A DNA stretch of 5,252 nucleotides from JBAZOJ01 sp041648755. GTDB taxonomy: Bacteria; Planctomycetota; B143-G9. Shown one piece after another: positions 1 to 5,252 of this stretch; the stretch's first letter is position 1, and the number at the start of each line of letters is the position of its first letter. The notes beneath the pieces are model-generated. The model saw nothing but the letters and a program-made list of their open reading frames with translations. It ran no database searches and was not told the DNA's origin. The stretch lies in the NCBI GenBank assembly GCA_041648755.1, contig JBAZOJ010000244.1, positions 1 through 5,252 of the forward strand. The letters run 5' to 3'. Both the position numbers and the translations under genes were made by a program.

Positions 1-2658
1 CTGGCCATTCTGCGTGTACGTTCCCCACTCCTGCCACAGAAGGCCACGGGTATCATAGGAGTAATTCCACGTCACCCCGCCTGCTGAAGAACCCGATGTT
101 TTGCGTCCGGAGGCATCATAGACAAACGTCGCAACCGAGTTGTCCGCGTACTGTATCGAGGTCAACCAGCCGATTCGATTGAACCCATTGGTTGTCACAT
201 TGCCTTCGCCGTCCGTTTCAGTTCTCACGCGTCCATTACGGTCGTGAGAGACCTCCTTGATCCTTTCCAGCAATGCGTCGTTGATTCGAACGTTCCGGCT
301 TTGGATGTCGTAGAGATAATTCTCCTCGCACGGCCAACCGGTGCCCCACTTGCGCAGGAGTCGGCCTGCGATGTCATACGAGTAGTTGGTCACTCCCCCG
401 AGTGGATTCGTATCGGTGAGGATCCTGCCATCGGCGTCATAAGTCAATTGCGAGGAGTTGCCGTTCTTGTCCGTACGAGCGCTTGGCCTGCCCAACACGT
501 CATAGGTGATCGTCGCAAAGTGATGGAGCGGGTCCGTCTCTACAGTCGGATGCCCGCATTCGTCATAACTCCATGTCCAGATATTCCCACAGGCATCCGT
601 GTACTTAATCTTGTTGCCGTTAAGATCGTATTCCCAGTACCGGTGATTGCCAAGGGCATCAGTGGAATCGACCATTCGGTTGAGCTCGTCATATGTTGCA
701 GAGGCGCTATTACCGCACTTGTCGGTCGTGGAGACTGCATTGCCCGACGCATCGAATTGCTGACTGCTGCTATAGGCAAGAGCGTCTGTCTCGGAATAGC
801 GACGGTTCCACGTGTCAAAGGCCCAAGTTGCAGTCGTGCGGCTTGCCGCCCAGTCGACAGCGTTGGCGAAAGAGGTCTTGTTCCCGTTCGCGTCATAGCC
901 GCTGTGCTCAGCGTTGCCATAGCAATCTGTGGCGCTTATGGGGCGCATCAGCGAATCGTACTGGAACGTGTACGTAGGTGTCGGAAGACCTGCAAATACA
1001 TCCTCGGGCAGTTTCTTTGAAAGTAACTTCCCTCCGGAAGTGTAGGAAAACTCAGTCCTGCAGACTCCGCCCAAGGTGTCGAAACTCACTTCAGTAGCAG
1101 CGACAAAGTAACGGCTATCGTACACTGTCAGATTAATGCATCCTGCTGCATCTGTGACCGTGAGAACATGGCCCCAGGAATCTCGCACGTAGGTTGCTGC
1201 AACTCCACAGGGGCTCGTGGTGGAGGCGACGCAGCCGATGGCATCGTAGGCAGTAGTAGTTGTGTTGTTGAGAGAGTCGGTGACTGTTATAGGAAGGGAA
1301 TTGGCGTCGTACCCGTACGTGGTCGTTGGGAACGGCCCGCCAACCGGCCCGGGCAATGTGACGACCGAGAGCCTGCCCAACCCGTCGTAGCTGTTCGAGG
1401 TCGCATTCCCGTTCGGATCGGTGTGGCTCAAGATCAGGTTGCCTGCGTTGTAGGTCCACGTATTGACCACATTCACAACACCGCCGGGCGTAGTAACAGA
1501 GGAAGTGCTCGTCAGCATGTTGCCCGAAGCATCGAACGTGCAGTTGGCTGTGTTTCCCCGCCGATCAGTGTGAGACAGCATCCTTCTCGTTGAGTTGTAG
1601 GTCGTGTACTCGCTGCACGCCGAGCCCCATGTCCCGGTGGGCGCGGGGAAATCCACCTGGGTAATCTGCGGAGGTACTGCGCCGTTGAACCAGAAAGTGA
1701 ACGAATTGCCCCGCCTGTCGGTGAACGCTGTCGAACCTGCGCTAAAGGCAAATGCCCACGTATTGGCGGCGGGGTCGGTGGCGAGATTCATACGCCCGGA
1801 CCCATCATATGCAAAGCTTATCAGAACACTGTCCGGGTCAGCATATGTTGCCATCCTGTTCGCGGCATCATACGTGAAGCACCAAGTAGAGAACAGCGCC
1901 CCGGTCGAATAGCCGGACTGAACGCTGATCAGATCGCCTCCCGAGTAACCCATGGCCAGCCAAGTCGGGCTTCCAACAATCGTCAAATCCGCCACCCCGA
2001 CAATCAATGGCGTGGCGTCGTACAACAGTTCGATGGACCGACCCCACATGTCGGTCACGTATTGCAGGTTCCCGGACAGGTTGTAACTGAGAGTGATAGC
2101 CCGGCTCCAGCGGTCGACAATCGCTGTCGGCTTCCCGGCGGAGTCAAACTCAATGAAATTGCCGAATTTGTCGAAAAGACGGAATCTCGTCGGATTAGCA
2201 AGGACAACGCACCGCAGAAAGACCCCGTAGGACGGGGTCGAGTACCAGGCTCCGGTGCCTGCGTTCCAGAAGAACGGAATGCTGACACCTCGCGGCGTAC
2301 TCAACGACAGCGCGAGTGGATATGTTGTATAGGTTATGGATATATCATATGTGTGTCTCCAAGGCGCCGCCCCGAGGAGCGGATTGGCCATGGCCTCGGA
2401 AACGTAGGACAATCTGAATTCAACGTTATACGTAGTGCCACTGCCGAATGCCAGCCACTGGCGATCCCAGTGCAATTGACCGTTCGTGACGTCGAGCCGG
2501 GCGAGGCCGTCCTCGCTACATGAGGTCTCTTCCCCCGTTGCAGGGGGCTCGACCGCGATAGCCGATGCTGCGTAACAGACTCCTGTCACGCCATAAGCGG
2601 CCCACAAGGCTGCCAACAGAACGATCACGCTGAGCAGGTTTCCCGTAGTCCTTTTCAT
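1..2658 (-). CDS. Secreted RHS/YD-repeat protein, N-terminal 886 residues (C-terminus off the window)
   Basis: Reading the minus strand from the ATG at 2656-2658 gives 886 codons without a stop up to base 1, so the gene continues beyond the left edge. Residues 1-33 look like a signal peptide. Residues about 50-200 form a lead-in domain of the kind that precedes RHS arrays (VTNGQLHW near 57, WRHTYDISI near 100, LFDKFGNFIEFD near 161). From about residue 263 onward the protein is a chain of YD repeats, with YD or FD motifs at 263, 284, 375, 424, 450, 471, 513, 567, 588 and then nearly every 21 residues to 868, many followed by GR or GN and preceded by TDxxGN. In known RHS proteins such repeats fold into a beta-cage shell around a C-terminal domain that is often a toxin or another variable tip. 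That part is not visible, so toxin, adhesin or carbohydrate-binding roles cannot be separated. No type VI secretion (PAAR or VgrG) signature is seen; the signal peptide implies Sec export. The start is supported by a GGAGG four bases upstream. Confidence 0.92.
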   Translation of the reverse strand, partial: MKRTTGNLLSVIVLLAALWAAYGVTGVCYAASAIAVEPPATGEETSCSEDGLARLDVTNGQLHWDRQWLAFGSGTTYNVEFRLSYVSEAMANPLLGAAPWRHTYDISITYTTYPLALSLSTPRGVSIPFFWNAGTGAWYSTPSYGVFLRCVVLANPTRFRLFDKFGNFIEFDSAGKPTAIVDRWSRAITLSYNLSGNLQYVTDMWGRSIELLYDATPLIVGVADLTIVGSPTWLAMGYSGGDLISVQSGYSTGALFSTWCFTYDAANRMATYADPDSVLISFAYDGSGRMNLATDPAANTWAFAFSAGSTAFTDRRGNSFTFWFNGAVPPQITQVDFPAPTGTWGSACSEYTTYNSTRRMLSHTDRRGNTANCTFDASGNMLTSTSSVTTPGGVVNVVNTWTYNAGNLILSHTDPNGNATSNSYDGLGRLSVVTLPGPVGGPFPTTTYGYDANSLPITVTDSLNNTTTTAYDAIGCVASTTSPCGVAATYVRDSWGHVLTVTDAAGCINLTVYDSRYFVAATEVSFDTLGGVCRTEFSYTSGGKLLSKKLPEDVFAGLPTPTYTFQYDSLMRPISATDCYGNAEHSGYDANGNKTSFANAVDWAASRTTATWAFDTWNRRYSETDALAYSSSQQFDASGNAVSTTDKCGNSASATYDELNRMVDSTDALGNHRYWEYDLNGNKIKYTDACGNIWTWSYDECGHPTVETDPLHHFATITYDVLGRPSARTDKNGNSSQLTYDADGRILTDTNPLGGVTNYSYDIAGRLLRKWGTGWPCEENYLYDIQSRNVRINDALLERIKEVSHDRNGRVRTETDGEGNVTTNGFNRIGWLTSIQYADNSVATFVYDASGRKTSGSSAGGVTWNYSYDTRGLLWQEWGTYTQNGQ
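310..819 (-). repeat. Regular 21-residue (63-base) YD-repeat block
   Basis: Within the RHS gene, residues 614-783 carry an aromatic-Asp motif at exactly 21-residue spacing: FD 614, FD 635, YD 656, YD 677, YD 698, YD 719, YD 740, YD 761, YD 782. Between them lie TD (for example TDKCGN, TDACGN, TDKNGN) and GN or GR motifs, as in the canonical YD repeat. After a two-residue slip near 800 the same 21-residue spacing resumes (H805, F826, Y847, Y868). Copies are diverged at DNA level, so this is a protein repeat rather than a young DNA tandem array. Confidence 0.88.
2560..2658 (-). other. Signal peptide of the RHS/YD-repeat protein
   Basis: The first 33 residues show a basic start (MKRTTG), a hydrophobic core (LLSVIVLLAALWAAYGV) and a small-residue exit ending in AASA before IAVEPP. 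ASA at 31-33 fits the A-x-A rule for signal peptidase I. Cys28 lies in TGVC, which is a poor lipobox, so a lipoprotein is less likely. The protein is therefore expected to leave the cytoplasm. Confidence 0.75.
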
Positions 2659-2662
2659 GCTA

Positions 2663-2667
2663 CCTCC
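2663..2667 (-). promoter_or_regulatory. Ribosome binding site of the RHS/YD gene
   Basis: The minus strand reads GGAGG, then TAGC, then ATG: a strong Shine-Dalgarno core with a four-base spacer. It decides the start codon, because the signal peptide begins directly at this ATG. Confidence 0.8.
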
Positions 2668-2745
2668 AGAAGATGCCGTTAAATGGCCTTTCCGACGAGA
2701 TTGGGTTTTTCGCTTCAAGCAACACGCTACGTATAAGCTGCATAG

Positions 2746-2773
2746 AGTATAGCGGTGGAGTCTGTGGAGTCAA
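2746..2773 (-). promoter_or_regulatory. Sigma-70-like promoter for the RHS/YD gene
   Basis: On the minus strand TTGACT (2768-2773) is followed by a 16-base spacer and TATACT (2746-2751); each box matches the housekeeping consensus at five of six bases. A run of six A residues (T at 2777-2782 on the plus strand) lies just upstream of the -35 box and could act as an UP-like element. Transcription would begin near 2739, giving a leader of about 80 bases before the ATG. No riboswitch was recognised in the leader. The call rests on motif match and position only; the sigma factor preferences of the host are unknown. Confidence 0.5.
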
Positions 2774-2808
2774 TAGTTTTTTCGCGGAAGGGCGTTGCGA
2801 GCATTGCG

Positions 2809-2871
2809 GATTGATGAGTGCTGATTGATGGTTGGCGAAGCCAGTCTGTCGTCCGTCGTCTGTCGTCCGTA
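2809..2871. repeat. Short tandem repeats with 14-base period
   Basis: Two different two-copy repeats share a 14-base period. GATTGATG occurs at 2809-2816 and again at 2823-2830. GTCTGTCGTCCGTC at 2844-2857 is followed directly by GTCTGTCGTCCGTA at 2858-2871, one base different. They lie upstream of the RHS promoter. Their function is unknown; replication slippage is a sufficient explanation. Confidence 0.8.
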
Positions 2872-2900
2872 GCTGATCCAGCAGCCGGGCAAAGAACGCG

Positions 2901-2965
2901 CCGGGACGGTCGCGTTTACTTTGGCGGCCAAGGCAAACACGAAGCGGGACGCATCGTCTACTTTG
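2901..2965. repeat. Imperfect direct repeat in the intergenic stretch
   Basis: A segment at 2901-2923 (CGGGACGGTCG, then TACTTTG) recurs in altered form at 2944-2965 (CGGGACGCATCG, then TACTTTG). Both are followed within about ten bases by CAAAC. In one plus-strand frame the copies read GRVYFGG and GRIVYFED. This may be a remnant of a coding or mobile sequence or simply a local duplication; the sequence does not decide. Confidence 0.45.
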
Positions 2966-3120
2966 AAGACAAACAGCTTGGGCGAAGACGCAGAATTGGG
3001 TTTGTTTACGATGTTATGTGGGGTGCCGGGTTAATGCGCCAGGGCATCCCCAGCAGGACGAACGCGCGCAGACGCACCAACCACAGTTCGCCTGCGGGAT
3101 GTCCTTGAATGTCCACATTG

Positions 3121-3135
3121 TCCGCCTGAGGCGGA
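3121..3135. repeat. Perfect palindrome TCCGCCTGAGGCGGA
   Basis: Seven-base arms flank one central base, so either strand's transcript can form a compact GC-rich hairpin. It lies about 105 bases beyond the stop codon of the PEGA-SUMF1 gene. No T-run follows in the minus direction (CAATGTGG), so it is not a standard intrinsic terminator, though it could stall polymerase or protect the mRNA 3' end. Confidence 0.75.
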
Positions 3136-3161
3136 TGCCCTCCTCACCCGAAAGACGGGCG

Positions 3162-3192
3162 GATCCTCCTGAGGCGATCCTCCTAAGGCGGA
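3162..3192. repeat. Tandem degenerate copies of the TCCGCCTNAGGCGGA palindrome
   Basis: GATCCTCCTGAGGC (3162-3175) is followed at once by GATCCTCCTAAGGC (3176-3189), a 14-base tandem pair with one difference. Each contains a one- or few-base variant of the perfect palindrome at 3121-3135; the last reads TCCTCCTAAGGCGGA at 3178-3192. A weaker relative, CCTAAGCGG, follows at 3193-3201. The cluster lies 50-120 bases past the stop of the PEGA-SUMF1 gene and could fold with itself in that transcript. Confidence 0.7.
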
Positions 3193-3240
3193 CCTAAGCG
3201 GCCTCGTTGGAGTCGGTCACGGTGAGCGACGAATGCTGCG

Positions 3241-5252
3241 CTATTTTTGCGTCAGCGGTGCCCCCACAACAATACGGAAGCCGAGGTTGTGGATCAGGGT
3301 CCTGCGATCGGGGCTGCACCAGTCGCGGAAAGCGGAGCGACAGCCGCATGGACGGCACTCCCAGGAACCGCCGCGCATCACTCGCGAATCGCCTGTTGCC
3401 GGGCCCACGGGGTCGGTCTGGTCTCCCGCCTTAGACGGATACGGGCCGTACCAATCAAGGCACCACTCATACACGTTGCCGTACATGTCATACAGGCCCC
3501 AGGAATTGGGCTTCTTTGTGCCTACAGGATGCGTCACGCACTTCGAATTGCGCCCCAACCACGCGTAATCACCAAGCCGACCTTCGTCGTCGCCAAAGGA
3601 GAACTCCGTCGTGCCACCCGCCCGACAACAATACTCCCACTCAGCTTCCGTCGGTAGCCGGTATTCCATCCCCGCAGGCAGGTTCCCTTTCTCACGCTCG
3701 GCTTCCGTCAACTTGCGGCAGAACTCCACTGCGCCATTCCAGGAAACACATTCTACGGGCAGGTCGTCGCCCTTGAGATTGCCTGGGCTCGCGTTCATAA
3801 CTGCACGGTACTGCGCCTGCGTCACCTCGGTCTCGCCCATTAAGAAAGGCTTGGTGATGGTCACTTTGTGGACGGGCATCTCGTCGTTTTCGCCCTTCTC
3901 GGAGCCCATCATGAAAGTTCCGGGAGAGATGGCGATGAGGGGGAATGGAGCGTTATTCATCTGGTCGCGCATCGCCTCTTTCTTCCGCTCTTCTTCGGTC
4001 TTGGGAGCTTCTTCCCTCTTTTCGGCCTCGTTCATCTGGGAGACAACAACACGAAAGCCGTAGAAGTAGATGAGACCGGGCTTGTTCCAGGGGCGGTTAG
4101 CGGAGCGACAGAAGCCCGCATTGAGGATCCAGGAACCGCCGCGCCACACGCGCAATAGGCCTGTTGCCGGGCCCACGGGGTCGGTTTGATCGCCCGTTTG
4201 ATACTTGGCAGCATACCAGTCATAACACCACTCCAACACGTTGCCATGCATGTCGTACAATCCCCATGCATTGGGCTTCTTTGATCCTACCGGATGCGTA
4301 GTGCTCTTCGCGTTCTTGTCAAACCACGCGTAATCGCCAAGCAGTCCTACGTCGTCTCCAAAGGAAAACTCTGTTGTGCTGCCAGCACGACAGCAATACT
4401 CCCACTCCGCCTCCGTCGGTAGCCGGTATTCCATTCCCGCAGGCAGGTTGCCTTTCTTGCGCTCTGCCTCCGTCAACTTGCGGCAAAACTCCACTGCGTC
4501 ATTCCAGTCAATGCATGCAACCGGAAGGTCATTGCCCTTCCAGTAGCTCGGGTTATTGCCCATCACCGCAGTCCACTGCTTCTGCGTTACTTCCGTGGCG
4601 CCCATCAGAAACGCCTTGGTCAGCGTGACTTTGTGGACCGGTTTCTCGGCATCTGAGCCTTTATCGGAGCCCATCAGGAAGGTGCCGGGAGAGATGGCGA
4701 TGAGGGGGAATGGAGCATTTTTGGCCGCGTTTCGCATTGCCTCCGCAGCCTTGCGCGCCTCTTCAGCCTTGGGATCCACGACCACCGATCCGATCTCCAT
4801 CTTCAGGAAGTTGGCCATTACTTCGGTCCGGCACGCTTCCTTTACCTCAATGTTCAGTTTGAGTGTCTTGTCGGTCCACATCAAAGTGACATTGAGCTTC
4901 CCCACAGGAACACCACTCTTGCGCCATGGGTCGTCGGCTTTTTTCAGGTTGGTCACTCCGATACCAGGGCACGTAATCAAGCATTCCACCGGCTGAGTGC
5001 GGATTTCGATGCTGCCAACTTTGGGAATGAACGCGCCAAGCTCGACCACAGCAACGCGGTCCTTCTCGACAGTCACCAACTTGACCTGCGGAATAAAGCC
5101 CTCCTTCAGGGCCTTAAGTTCATGCACCCCGGCCGGGACGTCACGAATCATCAGGCCGCCGTATTCCGCTGCACTGACGCCCTTGAGGTCTCCATCGAGC
5201 CGGATGGATATCCCGGGCTCGCACTTTACCTGAATGTGGCCCTTATCTTCGG
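3241..5252 (-). CDS. PEGA-domain protein with two tandem SUMF1/FGE-sulfatase domains (5' end off the window)
   Basis: The frame is open from the right edge to the TAG at 3241-3243. The first visible ATG (5149-5151) lies inside a PEGA domain and has no ribosome binding site, so the true start is outside the window. Residue numbers here count that ATG as 1. Order: PEGA domain (33 residues before it to about 40), a second PEGA-like domain (45-125), a charged linker, SUMF1 domain 1 (147-371), a second charged linker, SUMF1 domain 2 (402-631). Both SUMF1 domains show hallmark motifs: SPGTFxMGS, TEVTQ, LPTEAEWEY, WGLYDMxGNVxEWC, RGGSW and a closing GFR. The family includes true formylglycine-generating enzymes (which oxidise a sulfatase cysteine) and many non-catalytic or iron-dependent relatives. 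Domain 2 keeps both copper-site cysteine positions (Cys599, Cys604); domain 1 has Leu343 and Cys348. PEGA domains often sit on surface or membrane proteins. A kinase N-terminus, as in chlamydial Pkn1, is possible but unseen. The product name beyond the domains is uncertain. Confidence 0.93.
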   Translation of the reverse strand, partial: EDKGHIQVKCEPGISIRLDGDLKGVSAAEYGGLMIRDVPAGVHELKALKEGFIPQVKLVTVEKDRVAVVELGAFIPKVGSIEIRTQPVECLITCPGIGVTNLKKADDPWRKSGVPVGKLNVTLMWTDKTLKLNIEVKEACRTEVMANFLKMEIGSVVVDPKAEEARKAAEAMRNAAKNAPFPLIAISPGTFLMGSDKGSDAEKPVHKVTLTKAFLMGATEVTQKQWTAVMGNNPSYWKGNDLPVACIDWNDAVEFCRKLTEAERKKGNLPAGMEYRLPTEAEWEYCCRAGSTTEFSFGDDVGLLGDYAWFDKNAKSTTHPVGSKKPNAWGLYDMHGNVLEWCYDWYAAKYQTGDQTDPVGPATGLLRVWRGGSWILNAGFCRSANRPWNKPGLIYFYGFRVVVSQMNEAEKREEAPKTEEERKKEAMRDQMNNAPFPLIAISPGTFMMGSEKGENDEMPVHKVTITKPFLMGETEVTQAQYRAVMNASPGNLKGDDLPVECVSWNGAVEFCRKLTEAEREKGNLPAGMEYRLPTEAEWEYCCRAGGTTEFSFGDDEGRLGDYAWLGRNSKCVTHPVGTKKPNSWGLYDMYGNVYEWCLDWYGPYPSKAGDQTDPVGPATGDSRVMRGGSWECRPCGCRSAFRDWCSPDRRTLIHNLGFRIVVGAPLTQK
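3259..3948 (-). other. SUMF1/FGE-sulfatase domain 2, both copper-site cysteine positions present
   Basis: Residues 402-631. It shares long identical blocks with domain 1, including 25 residues at 488-512 identical to 233-257. After RGGSW it reads ECRPCGC, placing Cys599 (3355-3357) and Cys604 (3340-3342) where human FGE has Cys336 and Cys341, with an extra Cys602 between them. The loop before the closing GFR is longer than usual (eight residues after PD, against six in most relatives). Catalysis is possible but unproven, since the rest of the loop does not resemble typical FGE. Confidence 0.85.
3920..4716 (-). repeat. Intragenic duplication, 765-768 base offset
   Basis: The two SUMF1 domains come from an in-frame duplication that includes the charged linker (AMR at 138-140 and 393-395). 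Identical DNA stretches sit at fixed offsets: 32 bases at 3920-3951 and 4685-4716, and 23 bases at 3647-3669 and 4412-4434, both 765 apart; then 27 bases at 3391-3417 and 4159-4185, 768 apart after a one-codon insertion. Third-position differences elsewhere show that the copies have had time to diverge. Confidence 0.9.
4039..4713 (-). other. SUMF1/FGE-sulfatase domain 1, missing one copper-site cysteine
   Basis: Residues 147-371. All common family motifs are present, ending RVWRGGSW, then ILNAGFC, then RSANR and GFR. In human formylglycine-generating enzyme the second and seventh residues after the GGS-aromatic motif are the copper-binding Cys336 and Cys341. Here those places hold Leu343 (4123-4125) and Cys348 (4108-4110). 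This copy is therefore unlikely to make formylglycine and more likely binds or scaffolds, as do most generic SUMF1 relatives. Confidence 0.85.
4777..5019 (-). other. Second, degenerate PEGA-like domain
   Basis: Residues 45-125 begin GSIEIRTQPVECLI and contain VPVGKLNVTLMW and LNIEVKEACRTEVMANF, matching the strand-turn-strand order of PEGA with a longer middle loop (KKADDPWRKSG). The match is weaker than in the preceding domain, so it is called by similarity of layout. Confidence 0.5.
5029..5250 (-). other. PEGA domain 1 (5'-most visible)
   Basis: The visible residues follow the PEGA plan: a strand with HIQVKCEPG, then SIRLDGDLKG, a loop, RDVPAGVHELKALKEGF, and PQVKLVTVEKDRVAVVEL. The glycine after the proline and the P-A-G-x-H turn are typical. 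PEGA is a beta-sandwich repeat common in surface-layer and kinase-linked bacterial proteins. It shows that the coding frame continues upstream of the first visible ATG. Confidence 0.75.

Larger units (their letters stand above)
2774..3240. other. Non-coding, repeat-rich intergenic stretch
   Basis: No convincing gene was found on either strand between the RHS promoter and the stop of the PEGA-SUMF1 gene. The longest plus-strand open frame (2818-3108, GTG start) lacks a ribosome binding site, is rich in Arg and Gly, and overlaps the short repeats. A minus-strand frame over much of the same stretch has no ATG and ends at the RHS promoter. What the stretch does hold is 14-base tandem repeats (2809-2871), an imperfect repeat (2901-2965) and palindromic 15-mers (3121-3192). 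Confidence 0.65.

Noticed and set aside
244..1020. Plus-strand 258-codon open frame opposite the RHS gene
   Set aside because: It is antisense to a clear YD-repeat coding frame; repeat-biased codons keep the opposite strand open. Its translation resembles no known protein.
2770..3030. Minus-strand stop-free frame across the spacer
   Set aside because: It has no ATG, is bounded by a stop upstream, overlaps low-complexity repeats and ends at the RHS promoter.
2818..3108. Plus-strand 96-codon open frame starting at GTG
   Set aside because: It has no ribosome binding site, an Arg/Gly-rich composition, starts inside short tandem repeats, and matches no family I recognise.
3146..3160. Intrinsic terminator formed by CCCG-AAAGA-CGGG
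   Set aside because: The stem is only four base pairs and no T-run follows on either strand.
3160..3190. AGGAGGAT motifs on the minus strand resembling ribosome binding sites
   Set aside because: No start codon follows at a usable distance; they are part of the palindromic repeats.
2659..3240. A DGR template repeat next to the SUMF1 gene
   Set aside because: Reading the spacer by eye on both strands showed no near copy of the SUMF1 3' end and no reverse transcriptase, so a complete DGR cannot be called in this window.
3233..3657. Overlapping plus-strand frames opposite SUMF1 domain 2
   Set aside because: They are antisense shadows of the conserved SUMF1 coding frame.
5149..5151. ATG as the start of the PEGA-SUMF1 gene
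   Set aside because: The frame stays open upstream and encodes the first half of a PEGA domain, and no Shine-Dalgarno sequence precedes this ATG.

Overview
The window holds two large protein-coding genes, both on the minus strand and both cut by the window edges, separated by about 580 bases of apparently non-coding, repeat-rich DNA. No rRNA, tRNA, CRISPR array, transposase or phage gene was recognised. The mix of a secreted RHS/YD-repeat protein and a PEGA plus tandem SUMF1 (formylglycine-generating-enzyme-like) protein, with moderately GC-rich DNA and a roomy intergenic region, suggests an uncultured bacterium of the PVC type (Planctomycetota, Lentisphaerota or Kiritimatiellota). This is a weak inference from gene content only; no phylogenetic marker is present.

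Positions 1-2658 (minus): the first 886 codons of a secreted RHS/YD-repeat protein. It begins with a signal peptide and a good ribosome binding site, and runs without a stop to the left edge, so its C-terminus (where RHS proteins usually carry their variable or toxic tip) is not visible. A promoter-like -35/-10 pair sits about 90 bases upstream of the start.

Positions 2659-3240: no convincing gene. The stretch contains the RHS promoter and leader, short tandem repeats with a 14-base period, an imperfect repeat near 2901-2965, and a cluster of palindromic 15-mers (consensus TCCGCCTNAGGCGGA) just downstream of the second gene's stop.

Positions 3241-5252 (minus): the 3' part of a multidomain gene, with two PEGA-type surface/beta domains followed by two tandem SUMF1/FGE-sulfatase domains. 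These share a 255-codon duplicated unit, including its charged linker. The second copy keeps both cysteine positions that bind copper in true formylglycine-generating enzymes; the first copy has lost one. The short loop around these positions is far more divergent than the rest of the duplicated unit, and its codons end in C unusually often. That resembles the variable regions of C-type-lectin-fold proteins diversified by retroelements, but no reverse transcriptase or template repeat is in the window.

The two genes point the same way, but the long gap and the separate promoter suggest independent transcription. Both look like repeat-built proteins that may act at the cell surface; nothing in the sequence shows that they work together.
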